Origin: Bacillus sp. FJAT-42315
GTDB taxonomy: Bacteria > Bacillota > Bacilli > Bacillales > Domibacillaceae
DNA: 64,000 nt
Assembly (NCBI RefSeq): GCF_002797375.1
Contig: NZ_KZ454941.1
Location: 3,056,118-3,120,117 of the forward strand
Reading direction: 5' to 3'
Position 1 is the first letter of the stretch. Each line of letters opens with the position of its first letter. The position numbers were made by a program, and so were the translations under genes. Below, piece by piece: positions 55,144-63,722 of this stretch. The notes beneath the pieces are model-generated. The model was not told the DNA's origin, searched no databases, and saw nothing but the letters and a program-made list of their open reading frames with translations.

Positions 55144-56592
55144 CTACAAACTGTCCCCAAAATCTTGTTTAAATTGAGCGATTAACTTCGATGGCCAATC
55201 CGTCGTCGTTGTTAACTTCCCGAAGAAAAAGCGCAATACGTTCGGCTCATCAACAAACGTCAATCCGCCGATCAAGTGACGATTCTCATATAACCAAGCG
55301 ATGCGATCAGCAGCGTACTTCACTTGTGATAACGTAAAGACGCGGCGAGGCATCGCTAAACGAACAAGTTCCATATGAGATAACGTTTCGTTGCCATCCT
55401 CATCTCGTTGCTCAGACAGCGTCCCTCTTTCCATTCCGCGAACACCGCTGACGATATAAAGAGCGGCAGCAAGTGCACCTGCTGGATATTCGTGTTGCGG
55501 AATATGCTCAACAAATTCCATTGCATTAATATGACAACCTAAGCCGCCTGCTGGTGTGACCACTGGAACGCCTTTTTTCAATAACTCCTCTGTCATATAG
55601 GAAATAAACTGCGGGCCTTGATTAATCATATGTTCATCCATTGTCTCATCTAAACCGACCGTGATTGCTTCCATTTCCCGAACACTCATCCCGCCATATG
55701 TCAAAAATCCTTCATACAACGTAATATACTCACGTAGCTTCATATAAATATCTTCATGACGCGTGCAAATTCCCCCACCACGTGCACAACCGAGCTTACG
55801 AGCCGAGAAATAAATAATATCAGACAGATCAGCCATAGCTCGTGTAATTTGGCGAATGCTCCAATCCTGACAGCTTTCTTCCCTTGCTTTAATAAAGTGA
55901 AGATTATCCGCTAACAAACTAGCATCTAACACCAGCATCAAGCCGTGCTCATCACACACCTGGCGAACATCACGCAAATTCTCAAGCGCAAACGGCTGGC
56001 CACCAATCAAGTTCGTCCCTGCCTCCATACGGACAAACGCGATATTTTCTGCTCCATTCGTGGCGATGACATCTGTCAATTTAGCGATATCCATATTGCC
56101 TTTAAACAATTCATCACTATTGATTTTCAATGCTTCATCGGAAAAAATCTCTTCGACCCGGCCACCATTTAACACAATATGAGCCTTCGTCGTCGTAAAA
56201 TGATAATTCATCGGAACAACCGATCCCTTTGTTACAAACGCTTGCGAAATAATATTTTCACACGCTCTCCCTTGATGAGTCGGTAGAAAATACTTCGTGC
56301 CAAAAACCTCTTCTATTTTGCTCTCAAGCTTCGTAAACGTTTCCGAACCAGCATAGCTATCATCTGCCTCTAGCATCGCCGCCTGCTGCTTATCACTCAT
56401 TGCATTTACTCCGCTATCCGTTAGCATATCCATAAAAATATCGCGGTTTTTCAACAAAAAGGTATTGTACCCGGCTTCCGCCATCGCTTCTGCTCGACGC
56501 TCAATTGGCGGCAAATTTAGCTTCTGTACAATCCTCACCTTGTGCATTTCTAAAGGGACAGATTCCCCTGAATAAAACTTCACATTTCCCAT
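55144..56592 (-). CDS. Beta-eliminating lyase (tryptophanase/tyrosine phenol-lyase family)
   Basis: A 482-residue PLP enzyme similar over its full length to tryptophanase: early LTDSGVNAMSDKQQAAML, PTHQGRACE, GGQPFALENL and EGFLTYGG blocks are easily seen. The PLP Lys should be in FSARKLGCARGGG (about 265), where E. coli TnaA has SAKKDAMVPMGG; the Asp after the Lys pair is Leu here. It may split tryptophan, tyrosine or another beta-substituted amino acid to pyruvate and ammonia. The ATG at 56592 follows GGGGAG. Substrate not determined from sequence. Confidence 0.82.
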   Translation of the reverse strand: MGNVKFYSGESVPLEMHKVRIVQKLNLPPIERRAEAMAEAGYNTFLLKNRDIFMDMLTDSGVNAMSDKQQAAMLEADDSYAGSETFTKLESKIEEVFGTKYFLPTHQGRACENIISQAFVTKGSVVPMNYHFTTTKAHIVLNGGRVEEIFSDEALKINSDELFKGNMDIAKLTDVIATNGAENIAFVRMEAGTNLIGGQPFALENLRDVRQVCDEHGLMLVLDASLLADNLHFIKAREESCQDWSIRQITRAMADLSDIIYFSARKLGCARGGGICTRHEDIYMKLREYITLYEGFLTYGGMSVREMEAITVGLDETMDEHMINQGPQFISYMTEELLKKGVPVVTPAGGLGCHINAMEFVEHIPQHEYPAGALAAALYIVSGVRGMERGTLSEQRDEDGNETLSHMELVRLAMPRRVFTLSQVKYAADRIAWLYENRHLIGGLTFVDEPNVLRFFFGKLTTTTDWPSKLIAQFKQDFGDSL

Positions 56593-56737
56593 CACTTTTC
56601 TCCCCTTACTTTTTCCTAGTATCGCATTACTACTTTAAAGCGAATATGTAAGTATTTAATAATTCTATCTTATCTGAATATTTTTTAAAAGGGGAAACCG
56701 ACGATAAAATGGCAAAAATGTGACAATTTTTCTACAT

Positions 56738-56766
56738 AAAAAAGGCTGCCCTCAGGCAACCTTTTA
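56738..56766 (-). terminator. Terminator of DinB-type gene
   Basis: AAAAGG-TGCC and GGCA-CCTTTT around CTCA, with T-run on the minus strand. Confidence 0.75.
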
Positions 56767-57225
56767 TCTTTGCACCAATTTCATTTGAGATTGAATCGTT
56801 CCAAGGTGAAGTCCTTCATGGAACAAAGCAAAGTTAAGAATATCGTCAATGCTTGTCAGCTCAAGTGGCCCAATTTTTACTTCTTTGGCAGCTTCATCTG
56901 CTAAGCGATTGGCGAAATGTGCTTGAACACGCTCCATTTGTCCTTTCAATAAGCCGATGATCTCCTCTTTAGAAGCTGGATTTTCTGACCAATCAGCTGG
57001 CTTCGTCCCTGGCGCGAAAAACGGCGCATATTTTGCTACATCTGATTCGTAACTCGGATCAGCTTCTTTTAGAAACCATTCCATCGACACATACATATGA
57101 CCCGCATTCCATTTCACCGTATTCGCAAAACCTTCTGGCTGCACATCCCATTTCGCTTCGTCCATCGCCTCTAACGCCTGAATCGTCACTGTTCGAATAA
57201 AATTTGCTCTTTCCCACATTGCCAA
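56764..57225 (-). CDS. DinB-superfamily protein
   Basis: A 153-residue four-helix bundle protein. Metal-binding His candidates are in NAGHM (about 43) and HEGLHLG (about 135-139), giving the three-His site of DinB/YfiT proteins, often bacillithiol-dependent transferases. The TTG start at 57225 has AGGAGGGG six bases upstream, better than the ATG two codons later. The function is unknown. Confidence 0.8.
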   Translation of the reverse strand: MAMWERANFIRTVTIQALEAMDEAKWDVQPEGFANTVKWNAGHMYVSMEWFLKEADPSYESDVAKYAPFFAPGTKPADWSENPASKEEIIGLLKGQMERVQAHFANRLADEAAKEVKIGPLELTSIDDILNFALFHEGLHLGTIQSQMKLVQR

Positions 57226-57359
57226 ACAAATCCCCTCCTATTCTACTTCTCTCTCATTATAAGACATTGATGGATGATCTCAAAAAGAAAGGCTTCATTT
57301 GTAAAAAATGAGGAATTATAGGATAATAATAGTATAGGAATTATTTGGAGGTTATCTCT

Positions 57360-57749
57360 ATGCCATGGACTGTTTTCTTAATTATTCTGACCATAACCGT
57401 TATCGTCTTACGTTATATCGAAAAATCACTAGTCAAAAAATATCACATCCCTAAAACGAAAGGGTTCTTTTACAACTATGTGAATACACAGCATAAAGTG
57501 ATCGAAATCTCTCTGTTGCTAGTTTATATTTTTGGCATGATGTTTTTATATTTTCCAGAAGAATCACGCATTCCATCAGCTACTTTAGCTTATTCTCCTC
57601 TCATTTTTCTCATCGTGTTGCATTTGATCCGTACTTTCATCGAATGGAAATATGAAAGGGAAACGAATCGTTATCGACTATCGCTCCTTTTTTTAGCCTT
57701 TTGTACCTTTCTGCTATTACCGGCTACTTTCATACTCGAGAAAGGATAA
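57360..57749 (+). CDS. DUF4181-like membrane protein
   Basis: A 129-residue protein with four hydrophobic helices (about 3-19, 44-64, 73-90 and 106-124) and the KGFFYNYVNTQHKVIE region typical of DUF4181 proteins. GGAGGTT precedes the ATG at 57360. It may be in an operon with the next gene, five bases downstream. Confidence 0.7.
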   Translation: MPWTVFLIILTITVIVLRYIEKSLVKKYHIPKTKGFFYNYVNTQHKVIEISLLLVYIFGMMFLYFPEESRIPSATLAYSPLIFLIVLHLIRTFIEWKYERETNRYRLSLLFLAFCTFLLLPATFILEKG

Positions 57750-57754
57750 AAAAT

Positions 57755-58315
57755 ATGGAGATTTCTTTAATAAGACACGGTCGCTCCACCCATACAGACC
57801 GCACATGGATCAATGCCTCTCAATTCGGAGACTGGGTGAAACAGTATGATGCTGCTGGGGTATTCATAGAAGCTAATTTTCCAGAAAAAACGAAGAGAAA
57901 GATGACTAATGCCAAATTAATCGTCACTAGCGATTTAACAAGGTCCATCCATTCCGCTCATCTACTGAGCCCTCAAGCGAACATTGTGTCGAGCCCTCTG
58001 TTTCGTGAAGTAGGAATGCCTCGTCTTTCTTTCACTAAAATAAAAGCACCTCCAGCTTTATGGTCAATCCTATTAAGAGGCTGTTGGTTGTTGGGCTATT
58101 CTTCACAAACCGAATCTTTGCTACAAGCGAAAAAAAGAGCGAAAGAAGCCAGTGCACAATTAATTCGTTATACCACTGAATATGAGACTATCCTATTAGT
58201 CGGGCATGGATTTTTTAATCGTCTGACCGCTCAAGAGCTAGAGAAAGCCGGATGGAGAAGCAAAACAAAAACAAGTCGAAAATATTGGAACTGCACAACT
58301 TATTTTTTTAACTAA
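57755..58315 (+). CDS. Histidine phosphatase family protein
   Basis: The 186 residues begin MEISLIRHGRS, the phosphohistidine motif of the phosphoglycerate mutase-like superfamily. The second His is in LVGHGFF (about 145-151). The ATG at 57755, preceded by AAAGGAT, is preferred because the longer frame overlaps the preceding gene. The substrate is unknown. Confidence 0.82.
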   Translation: MEISLIRHGRSTHTDRTWINASQFGDWVKQYDAAGVFIEANFPEKTKRKMTNAKLIVTSDLTRSIHSAHLLSPQANIVSSPLFREVGMPRLSFTKIKAPPALWSILLRGCWLLGYSSQTESLLQAKKRAKEASAQLIRYTTEYETILLVGHGFFNRLTAQELEKAGWRSKTKTSRKYWNCTTYFFN

Positions 58316-58328
58316 GGAGGAAAACAAC

Positions 58329-58625
58329 ATGCCTGTTTGCCAACATTGTCAGCAAAAGTGGAGTTGGACGTACACCTTTAAAAAGCTGTTTACATTCAAA
58401 AATCATATGCTCTGCCCTCATTGTCAGCACCACCAATTTATCACTGCAAAATCACGAAGAAAAGTTAGCCTAATTGCTTTGCTTCCGCTTATGTGGATCC
58501 TTTTATCGGCCATCGGGGTATCCGCTTCCACCATTATAATACTTGAATTACTCACATTCCCGATTGTATTAGTTATCATGCCGACTCGCTATGAACTAAG
58601 CAATCAAGAAGAACCACTGTGGTAA
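58329..58625 (+). CDS. Zinc-ribbon membrane protein (CxxC-x20-CxxC type)
   Basis: The 98-residue protein has an N-terminal CQHC and CPHC pair separated by about 20 residues, then two membrane helices (about 48-66 and 70-86). This is the layout of the TIGR04104-type putative zinc finger proteins of Bacillus. AAGGAGG precedes the ATG. Confidence 0.75.
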   Translation: MPVCQHCQQKWSWTYTFKKLFTFKNHMLCPHCQHHQFITAKSRRKVSLIALLPLMWILLSAIGVSASTIIILELLTFPIVLVIMPTRYELSNQEEPLW

Positions 58626-58656
58626 CCAGGCACCGCTTGAGGCGCCTGGTTTTTTC
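58624..58656 (+). terminator. Terminator after zinc-ribbon gene
   Basis: AACCAGGC and GCCTGGTT stem followed by six T. Confidence 0.8.
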
Positions 58657-58662
58657 ATATGC

Positions 58663-58929
58663 TTAAATGTCCATTAGGCGATAGAGTCGCTCTTTATTTT
58701 GATTCAATTGCTGTTGAAGCTGTTGCACTGGCTCTTGATGGGAACTATTTTGAACCGCATTCATGAGTGCATTATCGGCTCGCTCAATCATGTTTCTCGC
58801 TTGTTGAATTAATTGCTCCGTCGGATGCGATTGCGCTTGCCCCACTGCCGTGGTCGCATGTTCCACTGAATTCCGTAATTGCGAAATGACATTTTCATTT
58901 TTCCAGCTCATTTTTGTATGATCGTCCAC
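58663..58929 (-). CDS. Small helical hypothetical protein
   Basis: An 88-residue, Gln- and Asn-rich protein predicted to be two or three helices, without cysteines or membrane segments. GTG start behind GGAGGGG. The look is that of small Bacillus proteins such as DUF2524 or DUF3813 members, but I cannot assign it firmly. Confidence 0.7.
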   Translation of the reverse strand: MDDHTKMSWKNENVISQLRNSVEHATTAVGQAQSHPTEQLIQQARNMIERADNALMNAVQNSSHQEPVQQLQQQLNQNKERLYRLMDI

Positions 58930-59085
58930 GAAACACCCCTCCTTTTCCCCTTACTATGGCTTCCATTGATATCTTTTATTCGGCAAAGGTGTTCTTTTCC
59001 TTCGTTTAGCAAATAACGATAGACTTTCTAACACCATATTGGTAAATTAACGTAAAATAGATATATTCTACAGGAGGAACAGAAA

Positions 59086-59715
59086 TTGATTTATTGGTTA
59101 AGTGCCATCATTTTTATTTCGGGGATCGCTTATCTTTTTGCGGTTAAAGCGGAATCTTCTTTTTGGAAATATGTATTAAAGCCAGGGACGATGGTATTCA
59201 TTATTTTGTTAGCAAGTACCGGGTTAAACGAGCCTACATTCTATATCACTTGGATCATCATCGGACTATTATTTTCTGTCGGTGGAGATATCTTTTTAAT
59301 GCTGCCGAGCAATAAGTTTTTGCAGGGGTTAACGTCTTTCTTAATCGCCCATATTTGTTACATTGTGGCGTTCACGAATGGTTTAAGTCACTTTACGGTT
59401 GACTGGCGCATCATCGTCCCCCTTGGCCTCTTTGGCATTTTTTATTACAGCTTTTTGTACCCTAGCTTGAAAAAAGAAGGCAATCTCCTCTTACAAATCG
59501 GTGTCATGATGTATATTGCCGTCATTTGTTTCATGTTTACTCAATCGTATTCGACGGGCAGTCAATGGGCGATTATCGGATCTTTATCTTTTCTTATCTC
59601 TGATGCTATCCTTGCCTATGATCAATTCCATAAACGATTTCGCACCGCTCATTATTATGTGATGATTACATACTATTTAGCCCAATATTTGATTGCCTTG
59701 AGTGTGATCATGTAG
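59086..59715 (+). CDS. Lysoplasmalogenase (YhhN family)
   Basis: A 209-residue membrane protein with eight helices. The motif SVGGDIFLMLP (about 65-75) and SDAILAYDQF (about 165-174) contain the two conserved Asp residues of the YhhN/TMEM86 family, which hydrolyses the vinyl-ether bond of lysoplasmalogens in animals. The bacterial substrate is uncertain, since plasmalogens are rare in aerobes. TTG start behind GGAGGAA. Confidence 0.82.
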   Translation: MIYWLSAIIFISGIAYLFAVKAESSFWKYVLKPGTMVFIILLASTGLNEPTFYITWIIIGLLFSVGGDIFLMLPSNKFLQGLTSFLIAHICYIVAFTNGLSHFTVDWRIIVPLGLFGIFYYSFLYPSLKKEGNLLLQIGVMMYIAVICFMFTQSYSTGSQWAIIGSLSFLISDAILAYDQFHKRFRTAHYYVMITYYLAQYLIALSVIM

Positions 59716-59720
59716 CAAAC

Positions 59721-59759
59721 AAAAGCCAGTTAGTCGCCTTCAGACTAACTGGCTTTTTA
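59721..59759 (+). terminator. Terminator after YhhN-type gene
   Basis: AAAGCCAGTTAGTC and GACTAACTGGCTTTT form a perfect 14-bp stem with a T-run. Confidence 0.85.
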
Positions 59760-59760
59760 T

Positions 59761-59831
59761 TATATTTAATTATAAATAGTTATATTTAGTTATAATTAGT
59801 TATTGACTATTATAATTGGATTCTTTATTGT
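59761..59831 (+). promoter_or_regulatory. 10-bp phased A/T array and promoter of importer operon
   Basis: At 59761-59820 six successive 10-mers resemble TATAATTAGT. TAGTTAT occurs exactly at 59778, 59788 and 59798. The array runs into TTGACT (59803-59808), 17 bp, TATTGT (59826-59831). Phased A/T tracts of this kind may bind a regulator repeatedly on one face of DNA or bend it. Confidence 0.6.
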
Positions 59832-59873
59832 AAATGAGGTGGACATTGGAATTTTTTTAGAAGAGGGAGAGGA

Positions 59874-60887
59874 ATGACTGTTAAAAAACAACATCATCTA
59901 AAGCTTATTGGCTTAACGATCTTTCTCACTGTTTGTTTCATCGTCTCGTTTTCGCTTGGTCGCTACCCAGTGACGCCTGAAGAGTTGCTAAAGGTGTTAG
60001 CTTCCCAAGTGATTCCGCTAGAAACAACATGGGAAGCTGAAGTTGAAACGATTATTTTTCAAATTCGTTTACCGCGGGTGTTAGCGGCTGTTCTCATTGG
60101 TGCAGCTTTATCTTGCGCCGGTGCGACATATCAAGGATTGTTTCAAAATCCAATGGTATCTCCTGATTTACTAGGTGCATCTGCAGGGGCTGGATTTGGA
60201 GCTGCATTGGCGATCCTTTTAGGGGCTAGTTACTATTTCGTCTCTATTTCTGCTTTTATATTTGGGTTATTAACTGTGGCTATTGTTTGGGTACTTAGCA
60301 CTAGAGTCAAAATGAATCCCTCGCTTGGCTTAATATTAACCGGCATTATGATTGGCTCGTTATTTTCAGCTGGCCTTTCGTTTATTAAGCTTGTGGCAGA
60401 TCCGAATGATCAATTGCCAGCGATTACATATTGGTTAATGGGTAGTCTGTCTTCAATTCGCCAGCAAGATGTGTTATTTAGTGCTATTCCGATCATACTC
60501 GGAGTGATTCCGTTAATGCTTTTACGTTGGAAATTAAATGTAATGACGATGGGAGAGGAAGAAGCCCGAACAATGGGTGTGAATACGAAAGTTCTTCGTC
60601 TGTTAGTCATTTGTTGTGCCACGCTTATGACCACTGCTAGCGTAGCCGTCAGCGGTATGATCGGATGGGTCGGTCTTGTTATCCCGCATTTCACACGCAT
60701 GTTGGTCGGAACGGATTATCGAGTGTTAATTCCCGCTTCTATGCTGCTTGGTGCTAGTTTTCTATTAATTGTAGATAACTTCTCTCGGTTATTATCCACG
60801 TCGGAAATTCCACTTGGTATTTTAACTGCTTTTGTAGGCGCTCCTTTCTTTTTGTATCTTATTTTGCGAGAGGGGAATCGTTCATGA
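59874..60887 (+). CDS. FecCD-family ABC importer permease
   Basis: This 337-residue permease has about ten helices and FecCD/BtuC motifs: QIRLPRVLAAVLIGAALS (about 61-78), GATYQGLFQNPM and SPDLLGASAGAGFG, and VAVSGMIGWVGLVIPHFTRML (about 265). It belongs to the type II importers of iron-siderophore, heme, cobalamin or other metal chelates. GAGGGAGAGG precedes the ATG. Only one permease gene is seen, so it would form a homodimer. Confidence 0.9.
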   Translation: MTVKKQHHLKLIGLTIFLTVCFIVSFSLGRYPVTPEELLKVLASQVIPLETTWEAEVETIIFQIRLPRVLAAVLIGAALSCAGATYQGLFQNPMVSPDLLGASAGAGFGAALAILLGASYYFVSISAFIFGLLTVAIVWVLSTRVKMNPSLGLILTGIMIGSLFSAGLSFIKLVADPNDQLPAITYWLMGSLSSIRQQDVLFSAIPIILGVIPLMLLRWKLNVMTMGEEEARTMGVNTKVLRLLVICCATLMTTASVAVSGMIGWVGLVIPHFTRMLVGTDYRVLIPASMLLGASFLLIVDNFSRLLSTSEIPLGILTAFVGAPFFLYLILREGNRS

Positions 60888-61693
60888 CTTTAGAAGTAAA
60901 ACAGCTTTCTTTCGGCTATAAAGATCGCGCTATTCTACATAACCTTACATTTACGGCACAACCTCAAGATTTATTATGTGTGCTTGGACCAAATGGAGTC
61001 GGAAAAAGTACGTTGTTCCGCTGTATGCTCGGATTAATTAAACATTACGAAGGTACGGTCATCGTCTCAGGAAAAAATGTTAAGAAAATGCGACCCGTTG
61101 AGCTAGCGAAAAATATCGCCTATATTCCCCAGTCACATCATCCAACATTTAATTTCACTGTGCTAAACATGGTGTTGATGGGAGGCACGGTCCATCTTGG
61201 GCAAATGGGTAATCCGAAAGCAGAAGATGAGGAAAAGGCGTGGCAAGCGCTCGACATGTTAGGTATCTCTCATTTAGGTCATCGTGGCTATGCGGAAATT
61301 AGTGGTGGTGAGCGGCAACTGGCATTAATAGCGAGAGCGATTGTACAGCAGGCAAAAATCCTCGTCATGGATGAACCGACAGCCAATTTAGATTATGGAA
61401 ATCAAATGCGCGTGATGATGCAAGTGAAAGAATTAGCGAAGCAAGGCTATACGATTATTTTATCGACGCATAACCCTGAACACGCCTTTTTATATGGGAA
61501 TAAGGCGCTTGTAATGTTCCAAGGAAAAAGGATTGAATTTGGAGACCCAAAGGAAGTGTTGACAGAGTCATTACTCCAGCACGTCTATGGTGTCAACGTA
61601 AAACTGATTGACATTGATACAGAAGACGGCAAGTCACGTCTCATCGTTCCTTGCCTAAAGCAAAAGGAGAATGGACATGTTTATCTGGACTAA
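60884..61693 (+). CDS. FepC/BtuD-family ABC importer ATPase
   Basis: A 269-residue ATPase with Walker A GPNGVGKST (about 36-44), the signature ISGGERQ and Walker B ILVMDEPTANLD. It overlaps the permease gene by four bases (ATGA) and the methyltransferase gene by about 20, so the operon is tightly coupled. Confidence 0.92.
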   Translation: MTLEVKQLSFGYKDRAILHNLTFTAQPQDLLCVLGPNGVGKSTLFRCMLGLIKHYEGTVIVSGKNVKKMRPVELAKNIAYIPQSHHPTFNFTVLNMVLMGGTVHLGQMGNPKAEDEEKAWQALDMLGISHLGHRGYAEISGGERQLALIARAIVQQAKILVMDEPTANLDYGNQMRVMMQVKELAKQGYTIILSTHNPEHAFLYGNKALVMFQGKRIEFGDPKEVLTESLLQHVYGVNVKLIDIDTEDGKSRLIVPCLKQKENGHVYLD

Positions 61694-62387
61694 AGACAGT
61701 ATCAACTGGTACAAACAAGCAGCTGAGTATACGAAATATGACCAAGAAATTTATCAAGAAATCGAGCCGTTTATCGAGGAAACGGACACGGTCTGTGACA
61801 TCGCCTGCGGTCTCGGCTTTATTAGCATGCAGCTAGCAAAAAAAGCGAAAAGTGTCACAGCTATCGATATTAGTGCACAAGCTTTACAACTTTTACAAGA
61901 AAACATTGAACGACAATCGATTACGAATATGGAAGTCATCACTTCCGATATTGCCGACCTCCCTGCCAAACCGCAATGGGATGTCACTGTGATGAGTTTT
62001 TTCAAACAAAGCGATGATGCGATGCTTCAATTGCTAGAAATGAGCACAAAAAGAGCCATTCTCGTATTATCGAATGGAAGTAAAACAAACTTTTGGCCGA
62101 ACAATTCCCGACCCTCTAAACAAGGAAATGCTGATCGGTTAATACAGGAACTGAAAGCAAAAGGAATTCGGATAAACTCCATTGAAAGAGACCTTGATTT
62201 CGGGCAACCATTTCACTCTTTTGATGAGGCCATTCAATTTATGAAACACTATGCACCGAATAATCTTCCAGAAAACTTAGAAGATCATTTGCGAGCTCAC
62301 TTAGTTCCAATGGAAAAGAACCCATTCGGCTATCGTTATTACTTACCTCATATCAAAAAAATTGTCATCGTCATTGCAGACAAATAA
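61677..62387 (+). CDS. Class I SAM-dependent methyltransferase in importer operon
   Basis: A 236-residue protein. The SAM-binding motif CDIACGLGFISMQLA (about 43-57) is followed by an acidic residue at the end of strand 2 (VTAIDIS). It starts inside the ATPase gene; the ATG at 61677 has AAAGGAG at eight bases, and the ATG at 61671 is an alternative. Methyltransferases are unusual in iron importer operons; it may modify the imported chelate, an intracellular metal ligand or a regulator. No known specific family was recognised. Confidence 0.8.
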   Translation: MFIWTKDSINWYKQAAEYTKYDQEIYQEIEPFIEETDTVCDIACGLGFISMQLAKKAKSVTAIDISAQALQLLQENIERQSITNMEVITSDIADLPAKPQWDVTVMSFFKQSDDAMLQLLEMSTKRAILVLSNGSKTNFWPNNSRPSKQGNADRLIQELKAKGIRINSIERDLDFGQPFHSFDEAIQFMKHYAPNNLPENLEDHLRAHLVPMEKNPFGYRYYLPHIKKIVIVIADK

Positions 62388-62408
62388 ATATCATACTTAG
62401 GGGGCACA

Positions 62409-63515
62409 ATGATGAAAAAAAATATACTCGCCTTATCATTTTCAATGATGCTCATTACATCAGGTTTAGTTGGATGTAATACAAATGAGGCACCGAAGGA
62501 AAACAAAGAACAAACAAAGCAGACAGACAAAGCAACACGCACAATTACCGATTCTGCTGGCCGACAAGTAGAAGTTCCAGTTGAAATTTCAACGGTTGCT
62601 CCATCTGGTCCGGTTGCTCAAATGGTATTATACACATTGAATCCTGATAAATTAGTCGGCTGGTCAAGAGAACCGAATGAAACAACGAAGAAATATATGG
62701 ATAAAAAATATTGGGATTTACCGAGCTTTGGAATGTTTTATGGAGATACGTTCAATTTAGAAGCTTTAATGGCCGCAAAACCTGATGTCATTATCGACAT
62801 CGGTGAACCGAAAGATTCCATCGCGACGGATATGGATGACATCCAAAAAAGAACAGGCATCCCAACTATTTTCGTTGAAGCAAAGCTAGATACAACCGCA
62901 GATGCGTACTTAATGTTAGGAGATTTACTTGACGAAAAAGAACACGCGAAAAAGTTAGCTGAGTACAGCAAACAGACGATAGAAGATGCTAAAAAATTTG
63001 CAGCATCGATCCCAGAAGACGAGCGAGTGACATTGTATCAAGGCTTAGGTGATGCTGGTTTAAACACGAACGGTAAAGGTTCATTCCATTCTGAAATCAT
63101 TGATGTCGCTGGCATTGAAAACGTAGCTGTATTAGATAAAGCAGCAAGTAAAGGCGGCGGTAATGAGGTGTCACTGGAGCAACTTTTACTATGGAATCCA
63201 GACATGCTTTTATTCGCACCTGGTAGCGTCTATGACAAAGTAGCAGCGAAAGATCCACTATGGAAAGACTTACAAGCGACTCAAAATGGCAATGTCTATG
63301 AAGTGCCAGAAGGTCCTTACAACTGGATGAGCTTCCCTCCTTCCGTCAACCGAATTTTAGGCGTGAAGTGGCTCGGAAACCTCGCTTACCCTGATGTTTT
63401 TAAATACGATATGATCAAAGAAACGAAAGAATTTTATCAACTATTCTATCATTACGACTTAACCGATGAAGAAGCGAAAGAACTGTTAAGTAACTCTACT
63501 TTGAAAAGAAAATAA
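62409..63515 (+). CDS. Metal-chelate substrate-binding lipoprotein
   Basis: This 368-residue lipoprotein has lipobox LVGC (Cys about 22) and a TroA/FepB-type fold: RTITDSAGRQVEVP (about 44-57), PDVIIDIGEP (about 118-127) and LLLWNPDMLLF. It completes the binding-protein, permease and ATPase set. The ligand could be a siderophore, heme, cobalamin or another metal complex; the conserved Tyr/His ligands of heme binders are not obvious. Starts at tandem ATGs behind GGGGG. Confidence 0.9.
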   Translation: MMKKNILALSFSMMLITSGLVGCNTNEAPKENKEQTKQTDKATRTITDSAGRQVEVPVEISTVAPSGPVAQMVLYTLNPDKLVGWSREPNETTKKYMDKKYWDLPSFGMFYGDTFNLEALMAAKPDVIIDIGEPKDSIATDMDDIQKRTGIPTIFVEAKLDTTADAYLMLGDLLDEKEHAKKLAEYSKQTIEDAKKFAASIPEDERVTLYQGLGDAGLNTNGKGSFHSEIIDVAGIENVAVLDKAASKGGGNEVSLEQLLLWNPDMLLFAPGSVYDKVAAKDPLWKDLQATQNGNVYEVPEGPYNWMSFPPSVNRILGVKWLGNLAYPDVFKYDMIKETKEFYQLFYHYDLTDEEAKELLSNSTLKRK

Positions 63516-63523
63516 GCGTGCGG

Positions 63524-63560
63524 AAGCGAGTGAGTCTAACGGTGACTCACTCGCTTATTT
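63524..63560 (+). terminator. Terminator of importer operon
   Basis: A 13-bp stem (63524-63536 and 63544-63556) with TAACGGT loop, then ATTTC. Confidence 0.8.
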
Positions 63561-63561
63561 C

Positions 63562-63592
63562 ATTCGACAAAAATCGGGGAGTGACAGGCACC
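63562..63592. repeat. Dispersed REP-like repeat, copy 4
   Basis: ATTCGACAAAAATCGG and then GGAGTGACAGGCACC, right after the operon terminator. Confidence 0.75.
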
Positions 63593-63634
63593 ATTTCTAC
63601 AAAATGTTAGATGATGTTTTAATCAGGTAGTGTT

Positions 63635-63663
63635 TTGATTTAGGGTAAGGAAAATGATATAGT
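63635..63663 (+). promoter_or_regulatory. SigA-type promoter of lipoprotein gene
   Basis: TTGATT (63635-63640), 17 bp, TATAGT (63658-63663) with an extended TG at 63655-63656. A long leader of about 50 bases follows. Confidence 0.55.
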
Positions 63664-63722
63664 ATTTAAATAGTTATTGTTAGTTAGTGATATTTGGAAA
63701 TGAATTTATGGAGGGGAACATT

